Assembly (NCBI GenBank): GCA_903834785.1
Contig: CAILKP010000013.1
Coordinates: 1 to 38,821, forward strand
DNA from: an uncultured bacterium
Lineage (GTDB): Bacteria; Planctomycetota; Phycisphaerae; Phycisphaerales; UBA1924
Reading direction: 5' to 3'
DNA: 38,821 nt
The translations under genes were made by a program, and so were the position numbers. Each line of letters begins with the position of its first letter. The stretch's first letter is position 1. The notes under the pieces were generated by a model that was not told the DNA's origin, made no database searches, and saw only the letters and a program-made list of their open reading frames with translations. Shown here piece by piece: positions 27,194 to 34,115 of this stretch.

Positions 27194-28180
27194 TCAGCGG
27201 ACGGTGAACTTGACGTTGCGCCACGCGAGTTGCTGACTTCCGTTGCGGCTGCCGGACATCACCACAATCACCTGGCTGTACTGCGCCGCATCAGCGGCGG
27301 AGACAGTAAAAGTGTTGGTGTACGCGTACCACGAGCCGTTGGATTTCGCCGGCGGGGCCCAGTCCTGGGCCAGCAGCTTGGCACCCGGCAGGCTGCCCCA
27401 GTTGAACTTGCCCGACAGACTCAGGTTCGCGGTGCTTGACACGGCGAACACCTGCCAGTAGTTCCACTGCGTGTAGTAGTCCGTCAGCATCGTCTCCAGT
27501 TCAAGGGTGTAGTTGCCCGCAGTGATGGCCTGGCCGGTAACGGCGGTGCGGCAAGCCGCCTCGTTGAACGCCGAAGTCGAGTCCGTCAGCGTGATCTCGT
27601 TGCCTGCGAGCGTGTACCCCGAGGCAACGACCGTGCCGGTCGTGAGTGTGGAGCCCGAGGCCGACCAGTTCGAGGCGGTCGTGATGGTGACCGCCGGAGT
27701 ACTCGGCGTCGACGAACCGCCGCCACCACCGCCGGCGAGCGCAGTGCCAGTGCCGGAGAACCGGCCGGTCGACGGGTCGTACACGTACACATTTGAAGCC
27801 GGACCGATGTACGTGTTGGCGTCTGCACCCTTCTGCCAGCCATCGGTTATGGCGGTGGAAAGCACGCTGCCGAAGAACGGCGCCGTTGACGATGAAGTGA
27901 CCCCGGCGGCGGCATCGTCCAGTGCCGTCGGTACCGTGACACCTCCCGCAAGCTCCGCGTTCAGCCGGTGCTGCTGGATCGCCGACCGCACCGCGCCCAC
28001 CGTGGCCGCCTCGCTTGAAGCCGCGGCGTTGTCGCGGAGGTTGAAGTAACGCCCCACGACCACCACGCCAAGCACTGCAAGAATTACCGTCACGGCAACG
28101 ACCTCAACCAGCGTGAACGCCGTTGGGCGCATCCACCCGCGGCCAGCTGACCGATTCGTGTTGGAAGCGTTCTTGGGCAT
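27194..28180 (-). CDS. Type II/IV pseudopilin with C-terminal carbohydrate-binding-like domain
   Basis: A 328-residue protein with a type III (prepilin) signal: a basic leader, then A21-FTLVEVVAVTVILAVLG, with the conserved Glu at +5 of the mature form (E26). Cleavage by prepilin peptidase would occur after A21 rather than the usual Gly. After a short pilin-like region (to about residue 145) comes a glycine/serine/threonine linker (GGGGGGSSTPSTP) and a C-terminal domain of about 165 residues, beta-rich and aromatic, resembling a jelly-roll binding module (AWRNVKFTVR at the end); this is inference. The ATG at 28180 is favoured over one at 28186 because it lies eight bases from AGGAG. It is monocistronic and no pilus assembly genes are nearby. 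Confidence 0.8.
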   Translation of the reverse strand: MPKNASNTNRSAGRGWMRPTAFTLVEVVAVTVILAVLGVVVVGRYFNLRDNAAASSEAATVGAVRSAIQQHRLNAELAGGVTVPTALDDAAAGVTSSSTAPFFGSVLSTAITDGWQKGADANTYIGPASNVYVYDPSTGRFSGTGTALAGGGGGGSSTPSTPAVTITTASNWSASGSTLTTGTVVASGYTLAGNEITLTDSTSAFNEAACRTAVTGQAITAGNYTLELETMLTDYYTQWNYWQVFAVSSTANLSLSGKFNWGSLPGAKLLAQDWAPPAKSNGSWYAYTNTFTVSAADAAQYSQVIVVMSGSRNGSQQLAWRNVKFTVR

Positions 28181-28351
28181 GGGCATGTCTCCTCTAAAAG
28201 CCAGCATCGGATACCTTCCGCTCGCACGCCAATGGCAAGCCCCGCTGCAGTGCCTCAGGCGAGCACCCCCCCGCCAACAGTCTTGCACAGGCCGCACAAA
28301 CCGCAGAGCAGCGGCCGTACGGCTCCGATAAGCTGCGATAAACTCTCCCTG

Positions 28352-28774
28352 ATGGCAGCCATCCTCCTTGATGGTTTTCTCTACTATGTCGCCGGCGCGA
28401 GCGTGCTTATCGGCATCGCTGGTGGCATGCACTACGCCCGCCAGGACATGTACCGCATCTCGGCCATGCTGCGGCTGCTGTTCTGGGCACTGCTCCTGGG
28501 CTTAGTCGCCGCACTCTGGCGAGATCCCACGCTCACCACCACCGGTGCCTCACGCCCGGACGGCCTGCATCGCATCTGGATTACCCAGGACTGGCTCGCC
28601 GCCACACCGGGAACTCGCATGGTCGTCCGTACCATCACCGGGTTGACAGGTGCCACCCTCTTTGCCACAGCAGGCTCCACGGCACTGCTCCTCCGCCGCC
28701 GCACGCTGCTGCGCCGCGGCACGGAACTGGAGCCGCGGATTCATGGAGGGACGGGGCCGGATAGCAGTGAGTGA
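28352..28774 (+). CDS. Small membrane protein of unknown function
   Basis: A 140-residue protein with three probable TM segments (about 5-24, 40-58 and 93-113), a basic cluster after the last (LLLRRRTLLRRG) and no recognised family. The ATG at 28352 is chosen because the hydrophobic segment begins there; the upstream in-frame extension to 28232 is arginine/proline-rich and unlike a protein start. It is divergent from the pseudopilin gene and convergent with tRNA-Leu. Confidence 0.6.
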   Translation: MAAILLDGFLYYVAGASVLIGIAGGMHYARQDMYRISAMLRLLFWALLLGLVAALWRDPTLTTTGASRPDGLHRIWITQDWLAATPGTRMVVRTITGLTGATLFATAGSTALLLRRRTLLRRGTELEPRIHGGTGPDSSE

Positions 28775-28830
28775 TTGAGCGGTCCGCAATGAAGCTCGCA
28801 CGCTCGCTCACCCGCACCCTCAGTCCAAAA

Positions 28831-28861
28831 ACGAAAACCGGCCCCACGATCGGGACCGGTT
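28831..28861 (-). terminator. Rho-independent terminator of tRNA-Leu
   Basis: A 10-bp stem (28836-28845 with 28852-28861, one G-U wobble on the minus-strand RNA) with a six-base loop is followed on the minus strand by a T-rich run (TTCGTTTTT). It lies directly downstream of the tRNA-Leu 3' end. Confidence 0.8.
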
Positions 28862-28867
28862 CCGCAA

Positions 28868-28952
28868 TGCCGGAGGAGGGACTTGAACCCACATGCCTTT
28901 AGAGGGCGACGGATTTTGAATCCGTTGCGTCTGCCAGTTCCGCCACTCCGGC
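28868..28952 (-). tRNA. tRNA-Leu (anticodon CAA)
   Basis: On the minus strand the 85-base gene has the acceptor stem GCCGGAG/CTCCGGC, a D-arm, an anticodon arm with loop TTCAAAA (anticodon CAA, reading UUG), a long class II variable arm and the T-arm GGGTTCAAGTCCC. The 3' CCA is not encoded. The long variable arm and anticodon identify leucine. Confidence 0.95.
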
Positions 28953-29256
28953 TCGGAGATTCAGCATACCACCCACGACCGCCCGCGACAAGTTGACCAC
29001 CGAACATTCGCCACGTTCCCAAAACGTCCCAAAGGGGAAAGTGCACTGAACTTGCACGGCCATGCAGGGGGAAGCAAGGCAGGGCACATCTTCGGACAAA
29101 TCCGGTCAGGTCGCGACCCAAACAGAGGCTACACAAAAACCTACCTTTCAACAACTCGCCAAAGCGAGGGCGACACACCGTCGGTCTAGCGGACCAGATG
29201 CCGAATGACCGGAGTAGCAAGTGCATGCCGGGTGCGGCGAGACGCGGAGATCTCGC
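28953..29256. other. Intergenic region downstream of repressor operon
   Basis: About 300 bases with no gene that I can support. The only structure noted is a hairpin, CTCGC/GCGAG with a CAAA loop, at 29155-29168. On the minus strand it is followed, 17 bases later, by a T run, so it may be a weak terminator for the repressor operon. Composition is less GC-rich than the core genes. Confidence 0.4.
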
Positions 29257-29463
29257 TCAAGCATCGCTCCACCGTCCGTCCGTCACAGCACAGCCCGTCG
29301 ATCGCAGCCGCACGGCTCCTCCGGCACCCGGGGCCGCACCGGACAGGCGGGCCAAGCAACTGATCGCTCCCGCATCACATCCGCCGAGCACCGCGGCGTT
29401 GCTGAGAGCACCATTGGGTAGAGCACGCCCCGACCGACGGCCGATCGGTGCTGCCTCGCTCAC
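29257..29463 (-). CDS. Possible small protein overlapping regulator gene
   Basis: A 68-residue frame whose GTG start overlaps the stop codon of the preceding regulator gene as GTGA; an in-frame GTG three codons earlier (29472) is another option. No family is recognised, and the sequence is rich in Gly, Ala and Arg with three cysteines. The only support is its position, which repeats the arrangement behind the other regulator (small ORF overlapping the stop). It could be a chance open frame in GC-rich DNA. Confidence 0.25.
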   Translation of the reverse strand: MSEAAPIGRRSGRALPNGALSNAAVLGGCDAGAISCLARLSGAAPGAGGAVRLRSTGCAVTDGRWSDA

Positions 29464-30119
29464 ATCCTGCACCGCTTCTCGATCGCGACTGCCAGCCCCT
29501 TGATTGCCGACTTCATCACCACACGCCCCTCAAAATCCGGGTTGACTTTGTGGAGCCGAATCTCGGCTGGCTTGCCGCGGATCGGCCACCATTGTGCCAG
29601 CGTGTAGCTCGCGTCACCTCCCATTCCGCCGTCGAGCAGGGCGAATACAACCTGACCGGCCTTCACAACGCTGTCGGGGTCGGCGGCCCGAACCGGTCTC
29701 AACACCACCGTATCACCCTCTTCTAGCTTGGGGCACATCGACTGTCCCAGCACGACTACGGCGAACAGATCGGGGCCTTTCGTCGCCGCAGACCGATCCA
29801 AATATTCATACCAGTGCCCACCGTCTATTCCGTACTCTTCATAGTCAATCAACTCCCCGGCAGGTGCCCGATTAAGTACCGGGATTCCCGTGGATTCTTC
29901 TCGGCGGGCCGAGGCGGCGAGCTGCCCGTTGATGTCGTCCACCGTCACACCTAGGACGCTCGCGGCCTGCTTGATATCAAACGGGGTCCACTTGTAAAGG
30001 CCGGACTCTCGGCGCGACACGACCGACGGCGAGATGCCCAGTTTCTCGGCCATCTCCGTCTGGGACCACCCACGATCCTCCCGCATGGCCTTTAGAATCT
30101 CATGAATCCGCTGCAACAT
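29460..30119 (-). CDS. XRE-family regulator with S24 (LexA/CI-like) domain
   Basis: A 219-residue regulator. Residues 5-62 form a helix-turn-helix (WSQTEMAEKLGISPSVVSRR). A hinge with RAPAG (A87-G88) precedes an S24/LexA-type domain with GQSMCPKLEEGD (S127). In LexA and CI repressors the Ser with a Lys about 37 residues later cuts the Ala-Gly bond when RecA is activated. Here the segment where TVKRL is expected reads YTLAQ, placing Ala (A175) at the Lys position, so self-cleavage may be lost. It is a clear paralogue of the regulator at 30369-31031; both share DYEEYG, LAQWWP and RLHKVNP. It follows the 75-residue small ORF by 25 bases, so all three are probably one operon. Target genes are unknown. 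Confidence 0.85.
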   Translation of the reverse strand: MLQRIHEILKAMREDRGWSQTEMAEKLGISPSVVSRRESGLYKWTPFDIKQAASVLGVTVDDINGQLAASARREESTGIPVLNRAPAGELIDYEEYGIDGGHWYEYLDRSAATKGPDLFAVVVLGQSMCPKLEEGDTVVLRPVRAADPDSVVKAGQVVFALLDGGMGGDASYTLAQWWPIRGKPAEIRLHKVNPDFEGRVVMKSAIKGLAVAIEKRCRM

Positions 30120-30144
30120 CGGTCAATCATACATTGCCAAACAC

Positions 30145-30372
30145 TCAAGAAGCTACCCAGTCCAGCAGACGCAGCGAATCACCGGTCTTCGCGGCTGAAC
30201 CCGCTAGCACCATCTCGTCAACACTCCTGGTACCTCGTTGCTTCTGGAGCGGCCTGAGACTTCCAGCACCAAAGTTCGCACCGTGCTTTCGAGCCCACTT
30301 ACGTACTCGGATTGGCTCAAGAACTGCGTGCAGCTCACGCTGCCCCTGCCAAACTTCAGAGGAAGTGCTCAT
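30145..30372 (-). CDS. Small basic protein translationally coupled to regulator
   Basis: A 75-residue frame starting ATG inside the stop of the upstream regulator gene (ATGA overlap) and ending 25 bases before the second regulator. It is basic in the middle (PIRVRKWARKHGANF, LRPLQKQRGTR) and matches no family I recognise. The overlap and its placement between two paralogous regulators are the main evidence that it is expressed. It could be an antirepressor-like or toxin-like partner, or a DNA-binding peptide, but nothing in the sequence decides this. Confidence 0.5.
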   Translation of the reverse strand: MSTSSEVWQGQRELHAVLEPIRVRKWARKHGANFGAGSLRPLQKQRGTRSVDEMVLAGSAAKTGDSLRLLDWVAS

Positions 30373-31031
30373 ATCTTGCTCCGCTTCTGGATCGCCAACC
30401 AAAGCCAAGTGACATGACTCTTGGGGACAATCCTGCCCGGATACTCGGGGTTGACCTTGTGCAGCCTCACCATGCTCGGCTGCTCCTTCACCGGCCACCA
30501 CTGGGCCAACATGCAGCCCTCGTCCGCGTACTCCGAAGTCCCGAGCCGGACGAACACAATCTTGCCCGGAGATACGACGCTCTCTGGATCTTCCATCGGC
30601 ACCGGTCGGAGGATGATGGTGTCCCCCTCCTCAAGTAGCGGAGACATCGACCGGCCGACCACAACCACGGCAAGCAGCCCTTGACAAAGCGTGGCTGCTT
30701 CGCGATCTAGGTACTCAAACCTTTGCCCAGCAAGCACCCCATACTCCTCATAGTCGATGGCGTGCCCGGCGGGTGCCCGGTTTATGACGGGGATACCAAC
30801 CGAATCGGCAGGTTGAGCCGCGGCGGACATGCGGCGGCTTATTGCCTCGAGCGAGGTGTCCAGCACATCGGCCGCCCGTTTGATCTCGAAAGGGGTCCAC
30901 CGCTGTTGCCCGCTCTCGCGCCGGGAGATGACCGATTGCGAGATACCGAGCCGCCTCGCGAGTTCAGACGCGGTGATCCCTACCTCCTCTCGCAACTCCT
31001 TAAGAACCTGGTGAACCTGTCGGGGTGCCAT
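30369..31031 (-). CDS. XRE-family regulator with S24 (LexA/CI-like) domain
   Basis: A 220-residue paralogue of the regulator at 29460-30119 and first gene of the minus-strand cluster. The HTH (ASELARRLGISQSVISRRES) is at residues 21-40, the RAPAG hinge at about 86-89 (A88-G89), and the S24 Ser is S128 in GRSMSPLLEEGD. The expected catalytic Lys position again reads LAQ (A176), so it may not self-cleave. The divergence between the copies suggests an old duplication, or two related repressors acquired together. A palindrome overlapping its -10 box suggests autoregulation. Its stop overlaps the small ORF start. Confidence 0.87.
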   Translation of the reverse strand: MAPRQVHQVLKELREEVGITASELARRLGISQSVISRRESGQQRWTPFEIKRAADVLDTSLEAISRRMSAAAQPADSVGIPVINRAPAGHAIDYEEYGVLAGQRFEYLDREAATLCQGLLAVVVVGRSMSPLLEEGDTIILRPVPMEDPESVVSPGKIVFVRLGTSEYADEGCMLAQWWPVKEQPSMVRLHKVNPEYPGRIVPKSHVTWLWLAIQKRSKI

Positions 31032-31037
31032 GATCGC

Positions 31038-31072
31038 ATGATATCATAACTTAGTCAATAAACAGGATGCAA
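31038..31072 (-). promoter_or_regulatory. Promoter and operator-like palindrome of the regulator operon
   Basis: On the minus strand, TTGCAT (31067-31072) and TATGAT (31043-31048) are separated by 18 bases, a reasonable sigma-70-type promoter. The perfect palindrome ATGATATCAT (31038-31047) overlaps the -10 box, a natural operator position for an autoregulating repressor. The predicted start of transcription is only about five bases before the ATG, so the mRNA could be nearly leaderless. Confidence 0.5.
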
Positions 31073-31349
31073 CAGTACACGGCCATACAGCATGTCACCT
31101 GCCGGTTGAAATCTCTCCACCTTGTGTGGTCTCCTTGCCGATCCCCGCACGACTCAAACGGTGGGCAGTCCTGACGGTCGAGCCACGTCCTCGTCGACTT
31201 TCTATCCAGGTTTTGGAAAATCCGGTGGGCTTCCGCAAATTACGGGCTTCTCACCGGGCGGCCCGCCTCTCCGATGAGGCACGCCTTGCGGCGATTGATT
31301 CAACAACGCCGGCACCGGGCCGTCACTACCCTCGGAACGCCCTCCCCCA
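31073..31349. other. Intergenic region beyond the regulator operon
   Basis: About 280 bases between the regulator promoter and the small membrane protein gene. I see no gene, no divergent partner for the repressor and no repeat. Short plus-strand frames here lack any protein-like features. Confidence 0.5.
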
Positions 31350-31724
31350 CTACAACCCATTCCGCTCCATCGCGTACGCCCCGGCCACTGCCGCGGCACA
31401 GGCCAGCGGCACGATGTACCAGAGCCGCGCCGGGCAGCACAGATCCGTCAGCCCGGCCGGCAGCGCCCACACGATCAGGTGGTAACCCATTCCGGCAAGC
31501 GAGAAGCCCACCGCCGTCTGCGTCAGTGGGTAGCCGCGGAGCGGCGAGTTGCCGCTCGCGCCTTGTGATGGCTCTTCCCCCTTTGCTTCCTCGACCTGAT
31601 CGGCCATCCGACGCACCCGTGCCAGTGCGACCACGCCGGTGATCACCAGCACCGCGCCTACGGCCAGCATCACCCGGCCGGTCACCGAGACCTGCGAAAG
31701 AAAGTTCAGGATGCTGCTGAGCAT
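31350..31724 (-). CDS. Small membrane protein of unknown function
   Basis: A 124-residue protein with about three hydrophobic segments (residues 17-35, 70-86 and 102-116) and a charged loop between the first two (RVRRMADQVEEAKGEE). No family is recognised. It begins 44 bases after the end of the Memo-like gene on the same strand, so the two are probably one transcription unit. Confidence 0.6.
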   Translation of the reverse strand: MLSSILNFLSQVSVTGRVMLAVGAVLVITGVVALARVRRMADQVEEAKGEEPSQGASGNSPLRGYPLTQTAVGFSLAGMGYHLIVWALPAGLTDLCCPARLWYIVPLACAAAVAGAYAMERNGL

Positions 31725-31768
31725 GGCACTCCGGCCGTTACGCTGTCGCTACGCCGTCCTCAGGCCGA

Positions 31769-33181
31769 TCACATCATCGCAATCGAGCAACTCGACACCA
31801 TCGTCGTGCCCTGCGGGTCAATCGCCGCGGCGTAGTTCAGCAGCTTGGTCTCCGCCGGCTCGGTGATCAGCATCGCCGCGGCCATGTTGCCGATGGAGCA
31901 CCAGCGGTTGGCGTTGCCCTGCCACGCCACCGATGCGATGAGGTTGCTTGCCCGCTGCTGCGAGTTCTGACCGGCGGAGTTCTCATCCATGCCCGCGTAG
32001 CCCTTGAGCAGGTCGATATCCGTCTCGATGACCTTCTGGCGGAACTCGGCGCCCGGGCCTTCCTGCTCGGCCACCTGGGCCTGGTCACCAAACGCCGGGC
32101 CCACGTGGGCCAGATCAGCCGACGAGACCACCAGCGTCTTGCCCGGCAGCGAGGCAATCGCCTTCTTGGCCGCGGCAACAAACGCCTCCAGCCCCACACC
32201 GTTGCCGTCGTAGCTCTCGCCGTTGGCCACGGTCGGGTCGTGGATCAGCACACCCAGCACCGCCGGGAACTTGCCGCTCTCGCTGGCCCCGAACACGTGC
32301 TGGATCCAGGGAATCTGCAGCTCAATGGAGTGCTCGCGTTCGTGGTCAAAGCGGTGCTCGGTCAGCTTGCCGGCCAGGTCCGGGCCGATGTTGCTCTTGA
32401 TCGCCGCCAGCAGGTCCTTGGCCAAGTCACTGATGCCCAGCGGCGAGATGTACCCCTTGTCCGAAACGCATACGCCGGTGCAGCGGCCGAAGTGGTTCGT
32501 TCCCAGCACCAGCACGCGCTCCGGCCGCTCGGCCTCGCGCAGGCGGCCCCAGATCGACGCGTAGTTCATCCAGCCGCGTCCGTAATCCAGGTGCGGCGCC
32601 ACAATCGCCTTGGGCAGCGTCTGCAGCGACGCGTCGGGGGCATCCTTAATGGACTGCTTGATGAACTCGTCAAACGTGGTCCGCAGCCGCTCGGCCGCCA
32701 GCTTGGCGATCTCGCCGGCATCCAGCTTCTGCTCCTCCTCATTGAGCAGCGACTCAGCGAACTGAATCGTGCTCGCCGGGGGCAGGTGTTCCGCGGCATC
32801 AAACTGCCGACGCATCTCCGCCAGCATCGCGTCGAAGCTCGGCCCCTCGATCAGGCCCGCATCGTCGAGCTGGGCCACCAGGTTCTCAAGCACCTCGCGC
32901 GTCAGGCCGCGGCCCACTTCTGTCACCAGCTGGTCAATCGTCCGAGAACCGTCCATCAGCGGCAGCAGCTGCACCGCCGCCGGCTGGGTGAAGACCACCT
33001 TGTCAGAGATCTGCTCGCGATCGGCCAGGCCGACCATGGGCATTTCCTGGCCATCAGGCGAGGTTGCCTGAGCCGCAAACCCGCGTACTGGCCGCAAACG
33101 AGGCTTATTCATATGCACTGAGTTTGCATCAAACTTCGGCTGACGGGCGGGCTGACCTTGCGCTGGTGTGGAGTCGGACAT
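31769..33181 (-). CDS. Memo-like protein (AmmeMemoRadiSam system protein B family)
   Basis: A 470-residue protein. Residues about 30-125 resemble a PqqD/winged-helix-like domain (QLLPLMDGSRTIDQLVTEVG). Residues about 185-470 form a Memo domain with the family signatures PHLDYGRGW, LGTNHFG, HEREHSIELQIPW and SSADLAHVGPAFG. Memo proteins share the extradiol dioxygenase fold; the bacterial role is unsettled but they often occur with AMMECR1-type and radical SAM partners, which are absent here. The ATG at 33181 has no strong Shine-Dalgarno. The fused N-terminal domain is known in planctomycete homologues as far as I recall. Confidence 0.85.
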   Translation of the reverse strand: MSDSTPAQGQPARQPKFDANSVHMNKPRLRPVRGFAAQATSPDGQEMPMVGLADREQISDKVVFTQPAAVQLLPLMDGSRTIDQLVTEVGRGLTREVLENLVAQLDDAGLIEGPSFDAMLAEMRRQFDAAEHLPPASTIQFAESLLNEEEQKLDAGEIAKLAAERLRTTFDEFIKQSIKDAPDASLQTLPKAIVAPHLDYGRGWMNYASIWGRLREAERPERVLVLGTNHFGRCTGVCVSDKGYISPLGISDLAKDLLAAIKSNIGPDLAGKLTEHRFDHEREHSIELQIPWIQHVFGASESGKFPAVLGVLIHDPTVANGESYDGNGVGLEAFVAAAKKAIASLPGKTLVVSSADLAHVGPAFGDQAQVAEQEGPGAEFRQKVIETDIDLLKGYAGMDENSAGQNSQQRASNLIASVAWQGNANRWCSIGNMAAAMLITEPAETKLLNYAAAIDPQGTTMVSSCSIAMM

Positions 33182-33324
33182 TGCCAGAGTCTAGCGGCGA
33201 GAAACGGCGGGTACTTTCGCCGCGGGCAGGATTTCCGACCGGTCAAGGTCTATCCTTGCGGCCCTACTTTTCGCGCCGTTCCCTTGGCGGCTGGATTGTG
33301 GGCACGACTTTTGGAGTATTGACC

Positions 33325-33639
33325 ATGACCTCGTTCAAGCCCGGCCAGACCATCAAGTGCACCGTCACCAGCAAGCCCAAGAGCGACAACCGCGCTCAGA
33401 CCATCGAGCGACTGATGCGTCTGGACCCCGCTTCCCGCCGCTCCCTGAAGAAGGCTCACCGCGTTCGTCAGCAGCGTCTGAACGTGTACAACCGCGGTAA
33501 CCGCGATTGGACCAGCCGCGAGATCTGCGCCCGCATCGTTCGCTGCGAGGTCGGCAACACCTGGACCATGCGGTTCGACCACAACATCGCTACCGATCTG
33601 GCCGCTGTCGCGACCTACCTGAAGATCGAGGCCGCCTGA
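33325..33639 (+). CDS. Small basic conserved-type protein, function unknown
   Basis: A 104-residue basic protein with a compact, well-ordered composition (MTSFKPGQTIKCTVTSKPK..., RLMRLDPASRRSLKKAHRVR, ending TYLKIEAA). I recall similar small proteins in planctomycete genomes but no function. GGAG at 33313-33316 supports the ATG, and a strong terminator follows, so it is a monocistronic, probably well-expressed gene. Basicity hints at RNA or DNA binding; this is inference. Confidence 0.8.
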   Translation: MTSFKPGQTIKCTVTSKPKSDNRAQTIERLMRLDPASRRSLKKAHRVRQQRLNVYNRGNRDWTSREICARIVRCEVGNTWTMRFDHNIATDLAAVATYLKIEAA

Positions 33640-33690
33640 TCACCCAGCGGTCGCCCGCTTCCCTCGGGAACGCTGAAGATTTGAACTTAC

Positions 33691-33723
33691 AAGGCCTCGG
33701 TCGCTGCTCGATCGAGGCCTTTT
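33691..33723 (+). terminator. Rho-independent terminator
   Basis: A perfect nine-base stem (33691-33699 with 33713-33721) and 13-base loop end in TTTT on the plus strand, 50 bases after the small basic protein gene. Confidence 0.85.
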
Positions 33724-33777
33724 GTATTGGTTCACTCGGCTGCACCCGGCCAATCCGTTTCCCGGCAGCGGAGGCAG

Positions 33778-33818
33778 AAAAAAAAACCCGGCATCCAGCA
33801 CAATGCCAGATACCGGGT
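33778..33818 (-). terminator. Strong minus-strand terminator with no upstream protein gene
   Basis: On the minus strand a 10-bp stem (33786-33795 with 33809-33818) with an inner three-base stem is followed by nine T residues. The one irregular pair is a G-U wobble on the minus-strand RNA but a C-A mismatch on the plus, which fixes the orientation. No minus-strand protein gene precedes it, so it probably ends a non-coding transcript. Confidence 0.75.
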
Positions 33819-34058
33819 CTCGTGGGGGTCAAACTGTCACTCAGGCCAAGTACAACGCCGCCAATGCCGAAGCCGGGCACGAAGAAATGGTCGGATATGG
33901 GTTAGCGGCCGAGAACGAATGCCGCAGCAAAGTTGCATCAGGCCCGAATCATGGGGCGTCGGTCGGACGGGAATCGATACGGCACTTCGCCCGACGCGGA
34001 TCCAAGAGACCCCCACAAGTTTTTCGATTTTCTTTTTTCTAGCTTCCGCCGCCGCCAA
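33778..34058 (-). ncRNA. Candidate structured non-coding RNA upstream of ribH
   Basis: A 280-base interval with no recognisable protein but much pairing. GTGGGGGTC at 33822-33830 pairs perfectly with GACCCCCAC at 34008-34016 over 177 bases. GGGTCTC at 33815-33821 can instead pair with GAGACCC at 34006-34012, and it also overlaps the terminator stem, so the helices exclude one another. Internal hairpins occur at 33905-33925 (GCGGC/GCCGC) and 33956-33997 (GCGTCGG/CCGACGC). The terminator wobble favours transcription on the minus strand; a plus-strand leader of ribH, ending at a T-rich run (34019-34043), is the alternative. I could not match it to tmRNA, RNase P RNA, SRP RNA or an FMN riboswitch. 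Confidence 0.4.
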
Positions 34059-34115
34059 GCTCTCTGATTCAATCGTCCGCTTGAACCCGCTGGCAATCGC
34101 TTAAAGGCACCCGCC

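Noticed and set aside
29380..29440. tRNA-like D-arm sequence (TTGGGTAGAGCAC)
   Set aside because: No matching anticodon or T-arm and no acceptor stem could be found around it.
29460..31031. Intact prophage suggested by CI-like repressors
   Set aside because: No Cro, integrase, terminase, capsid or lysis genes in the window.
28868..31349. Integrative element at tRNA-Leu
   Set aside because: The accessory region lies on the 5' side of the tRNA, no direct repeat of its 3' end was seen, and there is no integrase.
33815..34044. FMN riboswitch, tmRNA, RNase P RNA or SRP RNA upstream of ribH
   Set aside because: None of the conserved sequence blocks of these RNAs were seen, and the closing helix lacks a tRNA-like T-arm for tmRNA.
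33837..34058. Minus-strand 73-residue reading frame
   Set aside because: Basic, low-conservation-looking sequence with a poor start; the structured-RNA reading explains the interval better, although a small protein cannot be excluded.
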